Positions 1 through 6,183 of a stretch of 6,994 nucleotides of DNA are shown in pieces. The DNA comes from SFTJ01 sp051871515. GTDB taxonomy: Bacteria; Bacteroidota; Bacteroidia; Bacteroidales; Muribaculaceae. Numbering within the stretch: the first letter of the stretch is position 1; each line of letters starts with the position of its first letter. A program made the translations under genes and the position numbers. The stretch is from positions 1-6,994 of the forward strand of contig JBJECY010000096.1 in the NCBI GenBank assembly GCA_051871515.1, in the 5' to 3' direction. Under the pieces are notes generated by a model. It made no database searches. It saw nothing but the letters and a program-made list of their open reading frames with translations, and had not been told where the DNA came from.

Positions 1-614
1 CAACTATCAGCACCGATGCAGCTCGCAAGGTGAAGAGTATCATTAGCACCGATGACCTGATGAATCGCCAGATATTGTATTTGCTTGCCCTCAACCGCTT
101 CTATACGCCGGAATATATGGGTAACAACAACCGAAACAACGAGCTTGCCTCGGTGGCATCATCAACGCTCTCGTCGCAGCTCACCAATATACTTGGGCAG
201 TTGAGCGACAATTGGAGCATTGCTCCAAACTTCAGGAGTGACAAGGGCGACTTCTCAGACGTTGAGGTTGACTTGGCACTTTCGAGCCAGTTGCTCAACA
301 ACCGCCTGCTGTTTAACGGCAATTTTGGTTATCGCGATAACAGCATGAACACCCGCAACAGCAATTTTATTGGCGATTTCGACATTGAATACTTGCTTAA
401 TCGCAAGGGCACCATAAGGCTCAAAGCCTATAATCACTTCAACGACCAAAACTATTTGGTGCGTAGTGCCATGACCACTCAGGGAGTGGGTGTGGAGTTT
501 AAACTTGATTTCGACAATCCGTTTAAGCGCAAGCGCACCATGCAAGAAATAGTGGGTGACACCGTTGGAGTGATAAACAACGAGAAAAAAACCGATACGG
601 TGAAAGCCGAATGA
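1..614 (+). CDS. tamB: TamB-like translocation/assembly protein, C-terminal end (partial)
   Basis: This reading frame is open from the left edge (first full codon at position 3) to the TGA at 612-614, giving 203 visible residues. The GTG at 30 is only an internal codon; the gene starts outside the window. The visible part resembles the C-terminal DUF490/TamB domain of Bacteroidota proteins. It has a segment rich in 'LYLLALNRFY' character near the left, then alternating polar/hydrophobic beta strands ('VDLALSSQLLNNRLLFNGNFGYRDN', about residues 83-107, shown in outline only by its LLNNRLLFNG core), then 'FKLDFDNPF' and a basic, charged tail of about 30 residues. TamB is a large inner-membrane-anchored periplasmic beta-taco protein implicated in phospholipid transport to, and assembly of, the outer membrane. 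The call rests on recognition of the C-terminal pattern; most of the protein is not visible. The AGCS gene follows after 21 nt on the same strand. Confidence 0.8.
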   Translation, partial: TISTDAARKVKSIISTDDLMNRQILYLLALNRFYTPEYMGNNNRNNELASVASSTLSSQLTNILGQLSDNWSIAPNFRSDKGDFSDVEVDLALSSQLLNNRLLFNGNFGYRDNSMNTRNSNFIGDFDIEYLLNRKGTIRLKAYNHFNDQNYLVRSAMTTQGVGVEFKLDFDNPFKRKRTMQEIVGDTVGVINNEKKTDTVKAE

Positions 615-635
615 AATAATAAATAACTGATATCT

Positions 636-2057
636 ATGGACTATTTTAGCGACATCGACCAAACATTGGCAGCTGCCCTTGACTATGTGAATGCACCCAT
701 GAGTACCATTCTTGTGGTAGTGTTGGCTGTGACTGCGCTGTGGTTCACCATTGCCACCCGAGGAGTACAATTCCGACTCATAGGCGACATGATGCGCCTG
801 CTTGTGGCAAGCGATGCTGCTGCCATGCGTGAGAAAGGACGCAAGCACATTTCTTCGTTTCAGGCATTCTCGGTGTCGATAGCATCGCGTGTGGGCACCG
901 GCAACCTTGCCGGCGTTGCCACAGCCATAGTGATAGGTGGCCCCGGTGCCATCTTTTGGATGTGGGTGATGGCTATTATCGGTTCAGCTAACGCCTTTGT
1001 TGAGTCAACTTTGGCGCAGTTGTTTAAAATCAAAGCAAAAGACTCGTATGTGGGCGGTCCGGCTTACTACATTAAAAAAGGACTGAAGTCGAAATTCTTT
1101 GCCTATGTCTTTGCCGTGTCAATAATAGCCTGCTTTGGTTTTGCAAACAATATGGTGCAGTCAAACACCATCAGCCTTGCATTTGCATCGGCCTTTGGCA
1201 CCAATCAGGCTGTGCTTGGCGTGATAATGGCTATTGTGGCTATGATTATCTTTTTTGGCGGCATACAGCGTGTGGCAAAGGTGAGCATGGTGGTGGTGCC
1301 GATAATGGCATTGGCCTATGTGTTTGTCACGCTTGTGGTGATTGTGCTGCAATATGACCGTATTCCGCATGTGCTTGCGCTGATTGTGAACAATGCGTTT
1401 GGCATTGAACAGGCTGTGGGCGGAGGCGTTGGCACTGCTATACTCTTTGGCTTTAAACGCGGATTGTTTAGCAACGAGGCAGGCGAAGGCTCGGCACCAA
1501 ATGCTGCTGCAACGGCTTCAACCTCGCACCCGGTGAATCAAGGTTTGATACAAGCACTTGGCGTGTACACCGACACATTAATTATATGCACCTGCACCGC
1601 ATTCCTGATACTTTGTACCGGGGTGTTTGATAACGGACACTCGGGCATTGAGCTTACGCAAGACGCTATGGCAAGTGTGATTGGCAGTGCCGGATATACT
1701 TTTGTTGCTGTGGCAATATTCCTTTTTGCATTCACCAGTGTGATAGGCAATTATTACTACGGCGAGTGTAACCTCTATTTCATGACTCGCAGCAAGGTGG
1801 CGCTCACCATCTATCGCTTGCTGGTGGGAGCGATGGTGCTTGCCGGCTCGGTTTCGACACTTAATTTGGTGTGGAGCTGCGTTGACTTCTTCATGGCCAT
1901 CATGGCAACGGTCAACTTGGTTTCGATATTGCTGCTTTGCAAATATGCTTTGCGTTGTTTGCATCACTATCAGGAGCAAAAGAAAATGGGCATTAAACCA
2001 AAATATCATTCAAGCGTGATTCCTGAGATTGAATCAGAAACCGAGGCTTGGAAATAA
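636..2057 (+). CDS. Sodium:alanine symporter family (AGCS) amino-acid transporter
   Basis: This is a complete 473-residue protein, a normal length for the AGCS family (AlsT/AgcS type), which imports alanine or glycine with Na+ across the inner membrane. The sequence shows the family's hallmark blocks: RVGTGNLAGVA at about residues 85-95, GGPGAIFWMW at 101-110, a VGGPAYYIKKGL block at 139-150, and KRGLFSNEAGEGSAPNAAA at 274-292. About ten strongly hydrophobic segments are visible, for example near 22-42, 155-172, 193-209, 216-238, 308-329, 351-371 and 413-436. The polar C-terminal tail (about 437-473) should be cytoplasmic. The ATG at 636 is the first in-frame start after the tamB stop, and an A/T-rich region rather than a Shine-Dalgarno sequence precedes it, as is usual in this phylum. 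Substrate (alanine, glycine or another small neutral amino acid) cannot be told from the sequence. It is probably co-transcribed with its neighbours (gaps of 21 and 32 nt). Confidence 0.95.
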   Translation: MDYFSDIDQTLAAALDYVNAPMSTILVVVLAVTALWFTIATRGVQFRLIGDMMRLLVASDAAAMREKGRKHISSFQAFSVSIASRVGTGNLAGVATAIVIGGPGAIFWMWVMAIIGSANAFVESTLAQLFKIKAKDSYVGGPAYYIKKGLKSKFFAYVFAVSIIACFGFANNMVQSNTISLAFASAFGTNQAVLGVIMAIVAMIIFFGGIQRVAKVSMVVVPIMALAYVFVTLVVIVLQYDRIPHVLALIVNNAFGIEQAVGGGVGTAILFGFKRGLFSNEAGEGSAPNAAATASTSHPVNQGLIQALGVYTDTLIICTCTAFLILCTGVFDNGHSGIELTQDAMASVIGSAGYTFVAVAIFLFAFTSVIGNYYYGECNLYFMTRSKVALTIYRLLVGAMVLAGSVSTLNLVWSCVDFFMAIMATVNLVSILLLCKYALRCLHHYQEQKKMGIKPKYHSSVIPEIESETEAWK

Positions 2058-2089
2058 ACGCATGAAGCAGAGAGACGGTGATTGAGCAG

Positions 2090-3280
2090 ATGAAACAGTG
2101 GAGATACATATTGCTGGTGTGTGTGGCTGTGATAGCCAATGTGTGTTGCGTATGTTATGCGCAAGAATGCATTGCAATTGAGCCGTTGCATGCCAACGAT
2201 GCCGATACGGTAGTTTCTGCTCAGCCCCAAATCGCCGATGCCGACACCGTGGCAGAACGTCACGACGGCGACTATTGGAAAGAACAATTGCGCAAGGGCA
2301 AACTTGACCTTAACGATGAAACCATTGTTTATCCGTCGTTTTTGCAATTGTGCGTGAACCTGTATCGATGGGGCGACCGCACATTCAATAGTTATGACCC
2401 TGATTATGTGGTGGGCACCGGCAAACGCTGCAAGGCTATTTTCAAAAACGAGGAATGGCTTGATAGTTATGCGCTGCGTTTCCCCGGGCGCAAAGAGTTG
2501 GCAATGATTTCAAACGTGTCGGCCAACATTGGCTCGTATGTGTCGTATATGGCTGTCTCGTTGGGATATAGTGGCGAGGTTAACAAGCTGTTTGGCGGTC
2601 GAGGTACCGGGCAACGCAAACTTGAATTTCAGTTCACTTGCTCGCTTTTGGCGGCAGAGGCTTATTGGAGCAAGAACACCGGCGGCACCAACATACACCG
2701 TTTTGGCGATTATAACAATGGCAAATGGTTTTCTGAAGGGTTCCCCGGGCTGATACGCGAGTCGTATGGTGCTGATATTTATTACTTCTTCAACCACCGA
2801 AAGTATTCACAAGGAGCTGCTTATAGCTTCTCAAAATATCAAAAGCGCAGCGCCGGTTCAATGATTGCCGGCATCACCATCTCGCACCAGAATGTGGGCC
2901 TCGACTTCTCGAAGCTTCCCGAAGACATGAAGGCTGAGTTGCCCAACGACCAGATGGTTTATCGTTTTAAGTATAACGACTATTGCTTTTTGCTTGGATA
3001 TGGCTATAACTGGGTGTTTAAGCCTAATTGGCTGTTTAACATATCGGCTATGCCATCAATAGGCTATAAACACTGCTTTAGAGACAACATTGACGGTTAC
3101 GGCAACATTTTCTCAGTCAACATAAAGGGTAAAATGGCGTTGGTGTATAATCATAAGCGGTTCTTTTATGGTCTTGGCATGAAAATTGACGGACATTGGT
3201 ACAAGAGCGAGAACTATAGCTTCTTCAACTCGGTTGAAAGCGTGGCTTTCACTTTTGGCTACCGATTTGATATATTTTAA
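2090..3280 (+). CDS. DUF4421 family protein, probable outer-membrane beta-barrel
   Basis: The protein is 396 residues long from the ATG at 2090. A GTG at 2078 in the same frame would add four residues (Met-Ile-Glu-Gln). I prefer the ATG because it gives a classical signal peptide: a short basic start (MKQWR), a hydrophobic core (ILLVCVAVIANVCCVC) and a cleavage site after CYA, about residue 24. The mature part opens with a low-complexity stretch in which DADTV appears twice. It continues into a conserved-looking region (LCVNLYRWGDRTFNSYDPDY) and then many alternating aromatic/polar strands, ending in a terminal phenylalanine (GYRFDIF). That ending is typical of a beta-barrel sorting signal. 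The overall pattern matches the DUF4421 proteins of Bacteroidales as I know them; no molecular function is established for these. Outer-membrane location is inferred. It sits between the AGCS gene (32 nt) and tsaD (29 nt) and may share their transcript. Confidence 0.75.
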   Translation: MKQWRYILLVCVAVIANVCCVCYAQECIAIEPLHANDADTVVSAQPQIADADTVAERHDGDYWKEQLRKGKLDLNDETIVYPSFLQLCVNLYRWGDRTFNSYDPDYVVGTGKRCKAIFKNEEWLDSYALRFPGRKELAMISNVSANIGSYVSYMAVSLGYSGEVNKLFGGRGTGQRKLEFQFTCSLLAAEAYWSKNTGGTNIHRFGDYNNGKWFSEGFPGLIRESYGADIYYFFNHRKYSQGAAYSFSKYQKRSAGSMIAGITISHQNVGLDFSKLPEDMKAELPNDQMVYRFKYNDYCFLLGYGYNWVFKPNWLFNISAMPSIGYKHCFRDNIDGYGNIFSVNIKGKMALVYNHKRFFYGLGMKIDGHWYKSENYSFFNSVESVAFTFGYRFDIF

Positions 3281-3309
3281 TAATAAAGATAAATAACACA
3301 TATATTATA

Positions 3310-4326
3310 ATGAGTGTAATAATTCTTGGAATTGAATCATCGTGCGACGATACGTCGGCTGCAGTGCTTAAAGATGGAGTGCTGCTTTCAAACGTGATTG
3401 CGAGCCAAAAGGTTCATGAGATGTATGGTGGCGTGGTGCCTGAATTGGCATCTCGCGCCCATCAGCAGAACATTGTGCCGGTGGTGTCGGAGGCTATACG
3501 CCAGGCAGGAATAGCCAAAGAGGACATCAGCGCCATTGCATTCACCCGTGGACCGGGACTGATGGGCTCGCTGCTTGTGGGCACATCTTTTGCCAAAGGC
3601 TTGGCATTGTCGCTGGGTATTCCGCTCGTCGATGTGAATCATTTGCATGGGCATGTGTTGGCTCATTTTGTTAAGGAAGATGAGAACACTCAGGTGCCTG
3701 AGTTCCCTTATTTGTGCTTGCTCATCTCGGGCGGCAACTCTCAAATCATTCAGGTGAATGCGCCAAATGATATGGTGATATTGGGCCAGACCATCGACGA
3801 TGCTGCCGGTGAGGCTTTCGACAAGTGTGCAAAGGTGATGGGCTTGCCTTATCCCGGAGGTCCAATCATTGACCGCCTGGCACAGGAGGGCGATGCTGAT
3901 AAATTTAAATTCAGCAAACCGCACATTCCCGGGCTCGATTATAGCTTCAGCGGGTTAAAGACATCGTTTCTTTACACTTTGCGCGATGCGCTCAAAGAAA
4001 ACCCCAACTTCATTGAGGAGAACCGCGCCGACTTGGCGGCATCGCTGCAGAAAACCATCATTGACATCCTAATGGATAAGTTTGGCAAAGCCATCAAACA
4101 GACTAAGATAAAGACGGTGGCCATTGGCGGAGGCGTTTCGGCAAACTCAGGCGTGCGTGAAGCAGTGCAGGTGTATTGCGAGCGTCGTGGCATAAAGGCG
4201 TTTATCCCCAAGCGCTCGTTTACCACCGATAATGCCGCTATGATAGCCATTGCCGGGTATTATAAATATCTCGATAAACAATTTTGCGACATCAGTTTGC
4301 CGCCGTTTGCCAGAGTGACGGTGTGA
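3310..4326 (+). CDS. tsaD: tRNA N6-adenosine threonylcarbamoyltransferase TsaD
   Basis: This is a complete 338-residue Kae1/TsaD/YgjD protein, the expected length. TsaD transfers the threonylcarbamoyl group from threonylcarbamoyl-AMP to A37 of ANN-decoding tRNAs (t6A), working with TsaB and TsaE in the cytoplasm. All family blocks are present: GIESSCDDTSAAV at 7-19, HLHGH at 111-115 (metal ligands His111 and His115), LISGGNSQI at 138-146, GQTIDDAAGEAFDK at 159-172, GGPIIDRLA at 183-191, GGGVSAN at 273-279, and TDNAAMIA at 306-313, whose Asp307 is the third metal ligand. Nothing essential is missing, so the enzyme should be active. The start is the ATG at 3310, directly before the conserved first strand; the upstream 30 nt are A/T-rich with no Shine-Dalgarno. 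Its neighbours are functionally unrelated, as is common for tsaD. The identification is secure. Confidence 0.98.
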   Translation: MSVIILGIESSCDDTSAAVLKDGVLLSNVIASQKVHEMYGGVVPELASRAHQQNIVPVVSEAIRQAGIAKEDISAIAFTRGPGLMGSLLVGTSFAKGLALSLGIPLVDVNHLHGHVLAHFVKEDENTQVPEFPYLCLLISGGNSQIIQVNAPNDMVILGQTIDDAAGEAFDKCAKVMGLPYPGGPIIDRLAQEGDADKFKFSKPHIPGLDYSFSGLKTSFLYTLRDALKENPNFIEENRADLAASLQKTIIDILMDKFGKAIKQTKIKTVAIGGGVSANSGVREAVQVYCERRGIKAFIPKRSFTTDNAAMIAIAGYYKYLDKQFCDISLPPFARVTV

Positions 4327-4353
4327 TGAGCTGATGCATAGTCAAATACACAG

Positions 4354-4360
4354 AAAGGAG
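4354..4360 (+). promoter_or_regulatory. Shine-Dalgarno-like AAAGGAG before cinA
   Basis: AAAGGAG lies 13 nt before the cinA ATG at 4374. It is the only good match to the anti-Shine-Dalgarno sequence before any gene start in this window; the others have A/T-rich leaders. The spacing is longer than the usual 5-9 nt, and Bacteroidota ribosomes are known to use Shine-Dalgarno pairing poorly, so its function is uncertain and it may be chance. Confidence 0.35.
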
Positions 4361-4373
4361 ACATAAGAAAATC

Positions 4374-5618
4374 ATGAATTTTTCAGTAATAGTGATTGGC
4401 GATGAGCTGCTCATTGGGCAGGTCACCGACACTAATTCGGGGTGGATTGCCCGCCACCTCACGCCTTATGGGTGGAAGACACAAAGCGTGCGCGTGATTG
4501 CCGACGATGAGCAAGAGATTACACGCGCCATCGACGCAGCTTTTGCCGAAACTGATGTGGTGCTCATGACCGGCGGTCTGGGCCCTACGAAAGACGATAT
4601 CACCAAAGCCACTTTGTGCCGCTATTTTGGCGGAGAGATGGTGCTTTCAGAGCCTACTTTGCGCAATGTTGAGGAAGTGCTCACTAAGCGAGGGCTTCAG
4701 ATGAATGAGCTGAACCACAATCAGGCCATGGTGCCATCGTCGTGTCGCGTGATACAAAACACCGTTGGCACAGCACCGCTTATGTGGTTTGAACGTGGCG
4801 GTAAGGTGCTCGTGTCGATGCCCGGAGTGCCTTTTGAAACAGAAACCATGATGCGTAATGCCGTGATTCCTGAGCTGATGAAGCGTTTCATGAGCGATGT
4901 GGCAATAGAATACCGCACCTTTGTGGTGATTGACTATTCAGAATCGGTGCTTGCCTTGACGTTGACTCAGTTTGAGGAGCAGATGCCTGATTTTGTGCAT
5001 TTGGCATATTTGCCTAAACCGGGTGTGATAAGGCTGCGCCTCTCGGGCTGTCATGCCAACCGGGATTTGCTTTCTGAGACAATGGAATGTCTTGAAGCAC
5101 AGCTGCATGCCATATTGGGAAAGAACATCATTTGCAACGAAGATAAACAGCCGGCTGAGATACTTGGCGACTTGCTGCGTAAGCATGGGCTAACGGTGTC
5201 AACAGCCGAAAGCTGCACTGGCGGCAACGTGGCTCACACCATCACCGAGATTGCCGGCAGTTCGGAGTATTTTGCTGGTTCGGTGGTGTCGTATTGCAAC
5301 GAGGTGAAAAAGAATGTGCTTGGCGTAGATGAGCAAGTGCTCAACACTGTGGGCGCTGTGAGTGAGCCTACCGTTAAGCAGATGAGCCTTGGTGTGAGCA
5401 GCCTTATGAACACCGATTGTGCCATGGCTACGTCGGGCATTGCCGGTCCTGGTGGTGCTGTGCCGGGTAAGCCGGTGGGCACAGTGTGGATGTCGGCAAA
5501 ATGCGGCGACCGTTTGGTGACTGAGTGCCGCCGTTTCCCGGGTGACCGCGCCCGCGTTATTGAGCGCACCACAACCCATGTCACCATAATGCTGATAAAA
5601 CTGCTTATGGAACTTTGA
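4374..5618 (+). CDS. cinA: CinA family protein (NMN amidohydrolase / ADP-ribose pyrophosphatase)
   Basis: This 414-residue protein has the full two-domain CinA architecture. The N-terminal MoCF-like COG1058 domain (about 1-170) carries GDELLIGQ at 9-16, TGGLGPTKDD at 66-75 and MPGVPFE at 149-155; members of this domain hydrolyse ADP-ribose-type dinucleotides. A linker domain follows at about 175-250. The C-terminal CinA/PncC domain (about 258-414) carries STAESCTGG at 276-284, the SVVSYCNEVKK block at 303-313, GAVSEP at 327-332, TSGIAGPGG at 353-361 and KPVGTVW at 366-372. This domain deamidates nicotinamide mononucleotide in NAD salvage. Both active-site sets look intact. The older name 'competence/damage-inducible protein' reflects Gram-positive biology and should not be taken as function here. 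The ATG at 4374 is immediately before the first conserved strand. It lies 47 nt after tsaD and is the last gene of the left block. Confidence 0.97.
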   Translation: MNFSVIVIGDELLIGQVTDTNSGWIARHLTPYGWKTQSVRVIADDEQEITRAIDAAFAETDVVLMTGGLGPTKDDITKATLCRYFGGEMVLSEPTLRNVEEVLTKRGLQMNELNHNQAMVPSSCRVIQNTVGTAPLMWFERGGKVLVSMPGVPFETETMMRNAVIPELMKRFMSDVAIEYRTFVVIDYSESVLALTLTQFEEQMPDFVHLAYLPKPGVIRLRLSGCHANRDLLSETMECLEAQLHAILGKNIICNEDKQPAEILGDLLRKHGLTVSTAESCTGGNVAHTITEIAGSSEYFAGSVVSYCNEVKKNVLGVDEQVLNTVGAVSEPTVKQMSLGVSSLMNTDCAMATSGIAGPGGAVPGKPVGTVWMSAKCGDRLVTECRRFPGDRARVIERTTTHVTIMLIKLLMEL

Positions 5619-5671
5619 TGTGCCCATGTTGGCGTTGTACCCTCGGCAGGCAAGATTTGTAAATTGTTGAT

Positions 5672-5696
5672 GTCAAGAGCGTGCAATGTGCTTGAC
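5672..5696. repeat. Inverted repeat, 6 bp perfect stem
   Basis: GTCAAG (5672-5677) and CTTGAC (5691-5696) are perfect inverted copies around a 13-nt loop, 54 nt after the cinA stop. There is no T-run after it, so it is not a standard intrinsic terminator. It may be part of the 3' untranslated region of the cinA transcript or an operator-like site; there is no evidence to choose between them. Confidence 0.4.
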
Positions 5697-5714
5697 TACA
5701 AGTTGGCAAATTAT

Positions 5715-5747
5715 GCTTTTCTCCCCGCAGAAGATTGGGAGAGAAGC
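5715..5747. repeat. Long inverted repeat, 11 bp stem with one G-T pair
   Basis: The arms GCTTTTCTCCC (5715-5725) and GGGAGAGAAGC (5737-5747) pair over 11 positions with one G-T wobble, around an 11-nt loop. This is one of the two strongest hairpins in the window, but no T-run follows on either strand, so it is not a classical intrinsic terminator. Its position between cinA and the next promoter suits a transcript 3'-end stabiliser or an atypical terminator. It overlaps a weak 67-codon open frame that I do not accept as a gene. Confidence 0.5.
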
Positions 5748-5761
5748 CAAGGTTTATGGGC

Positions 5762-5857
5762 AAAACCGCCAAAAACCGTTGCTAAAAGCCGTAAAAAGCA
5801 CAAAAAGTGCAGTTTAGAGGGCAAAATAGTTGTGTTGTGGGTTGTTGAAGTGGAAAA
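5762..5857. promoter_or_regulatory. Helically phased A-tracts upstream of the leader promoter
   Basis: Runs of four or five A lie at 5762-5765, 5771-5775, 5784-5787, 5793-5797, 5802-5806, 5823-5826 and 5854-5857. Their centres are about 9.5, 12.5, 9.5, 9, 20.5 and 31 bp apart, which means roughly one, one, one, one, two and three helical turns. Phased A-tracts of this kind bend DNA. Their place just upstream of, and reaching into, the promoter suggests a role in boosting it, as UP-like or curved DNA does at strong ribosomal promoters. The role is inferred. Confidence 0.4.
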
Positions 5858-5873
5858 TAATTACTAACTTTGC
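5841..5873 (+). promoter_or_regulatory. Bacteroidota-type promoter of the rpmB leader / structured RNA
   Basis: The -7 element TAACTTTGC at 5865-5873 is an exact match to TAnnTTTG plus the frequent following C. A GTTG at 5841-5844 provides the -33 TTG, with 20 nt between it and the -7 element, the normal spacing for the Bacteroidota primary sigma factor. Transcription should start near 5877-5881, about 305 nt before the rpmB ATG. It is the best promoter in the window. Confidence 0.75.
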
Positions 5874-5879
5874 ACCACA

Positions 5880-6130
5880 TTTCGGGATAGCAGTACAACG
5901 ACTACATTCCTATAGTCATGTTCTGTGACTCTAATCGTTGAAACTTCGTTGCGAGACAATGATGCTTAAGTACTCGCAAAAAGCGTAGAACGGTATTGTA
6001 ACGGGTGATTGCCAAAGCACCGCTAAGAGATGCTTTAAGGCACAACTCATGAATATTGGCGCTACTACGAAGAAAAGTAGCAGTTATGTTGGGTCGGGTG
6101 AAAGACTCACATTGATTGTATACTTTGCAC
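5880..6130 (+). ncRNA. Candidate structured RNA: long rpmB leader or separate small RNA
   Basis: About 250 nt directly after a strong promoter has dense pairing and no convincing protein gene. Stems read from the sequence are: CAACGA 5896-5901 with TCGTTG 5935-5940, enclosing AGTCA 5914-5918 with TGACT 5926-5930; TTGCGAG 5949-5955 with CTCGCAA 5973-5979; GCC+AAAGCA 6011-6019 with TGCTTT+GGC 6031-6041 (two bulged A); GCTACT 6061-6066 with AGTAGC 6076-6081; and GGGTC 6091-6095 with GACTC 6104-6108. The loop of the GCTACT hairpin (CGAAG, 6068-6072) is complementary to the unpaired CTTCG at 5944-5948, a possible pseudoknot. No hairpin is followed by a T-run before rpmB, which favours a leader read through into the ribosomal genes, where it could sense a ribosomal protein. 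A stand-alone RNA processed or ended by other means is possible. I do not see tmRNA, RNase P or SRP RNA signatures. The Bacteroidales-1 RNA motif and a Bacteroidota 6S RNA are the known families to test first. Ends are approximate. Confidence 0.5.
6119..6128 (+). promoter_or_regulatory. Weak second -7-like element before rpmB
   Basis: TATACTTTGC at 6119-6128 resembles the Bacteroidota -7 element but has three rather than two bases between TA and TTTG, and no TTG lies at the proper -33 distance (the nearest, 6089-6091, is about 7 nt too far upstream). If active it would start an rpmB transcript near 6133 that lacks the structured leader. I think it weak or inactive. Confidence 0.25.
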
Positions 6131-6183
6131 TCTATGCTGAAATGAATAATAATGAATTAAATAAAAAAGTAAAGTAAATAGCC

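Noticed and set aside
255..848. 197-codon minus-strand open frame
   Set aside because: It lies opposite the tamB end and the start of the AGCS gene, both clearly coding, and its His-rich, low-order composition is typical of an antisense shadow. The same applies to the other minus-strand frames opposite AGCS, DUF4421, tsaD and cinA.
2078..2089. GTG start for the DUF4421 gene
   Set aside because: It would add four residues (including an acidic Glu) before the basic signal-peptide start; the ATG at 2090 gives a cleaner signal peptide. The GTG cannot be fully excluded.
2529..2753. 74-codon plus-strand frame inside DUF4421
   Set aside because: It is out of frame with a well-formed secreted protein and shows no domain of its own.
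5664..5867. 67-codon open frame between cinA and rpmB, plus strand
   Set aside because: It starts at TTG, has no recognisable similarity, runs through an 11-bp hairpin, the phased A-tracts and the promoter, and its Lys-rich middle is just the A-tracts translated.
5965..6027. Loop-loop kissing contact CTTA (5965-5968) with TAAG (6024-6027)
   Set aside because: Only four base pairs and not extendable; such matches are expected by chance in 250 nt.
6091..6125. Terminator between the structured RNA and rpmB
   Set aside because: The GGGTC/GACTC hairpin is short and followed by ACATTGATT, with no T-run, so it should not end transcription.
5880..6130. tmRNA, RNase P RNA or SRP RNA
   Set aside because: There is no tRNA-like end with CCA or a tag-coding frame, no GAGGAAAGTCC/ACAGAA pair of RNase P, and no SRP Alu/GGAAGG-type core.
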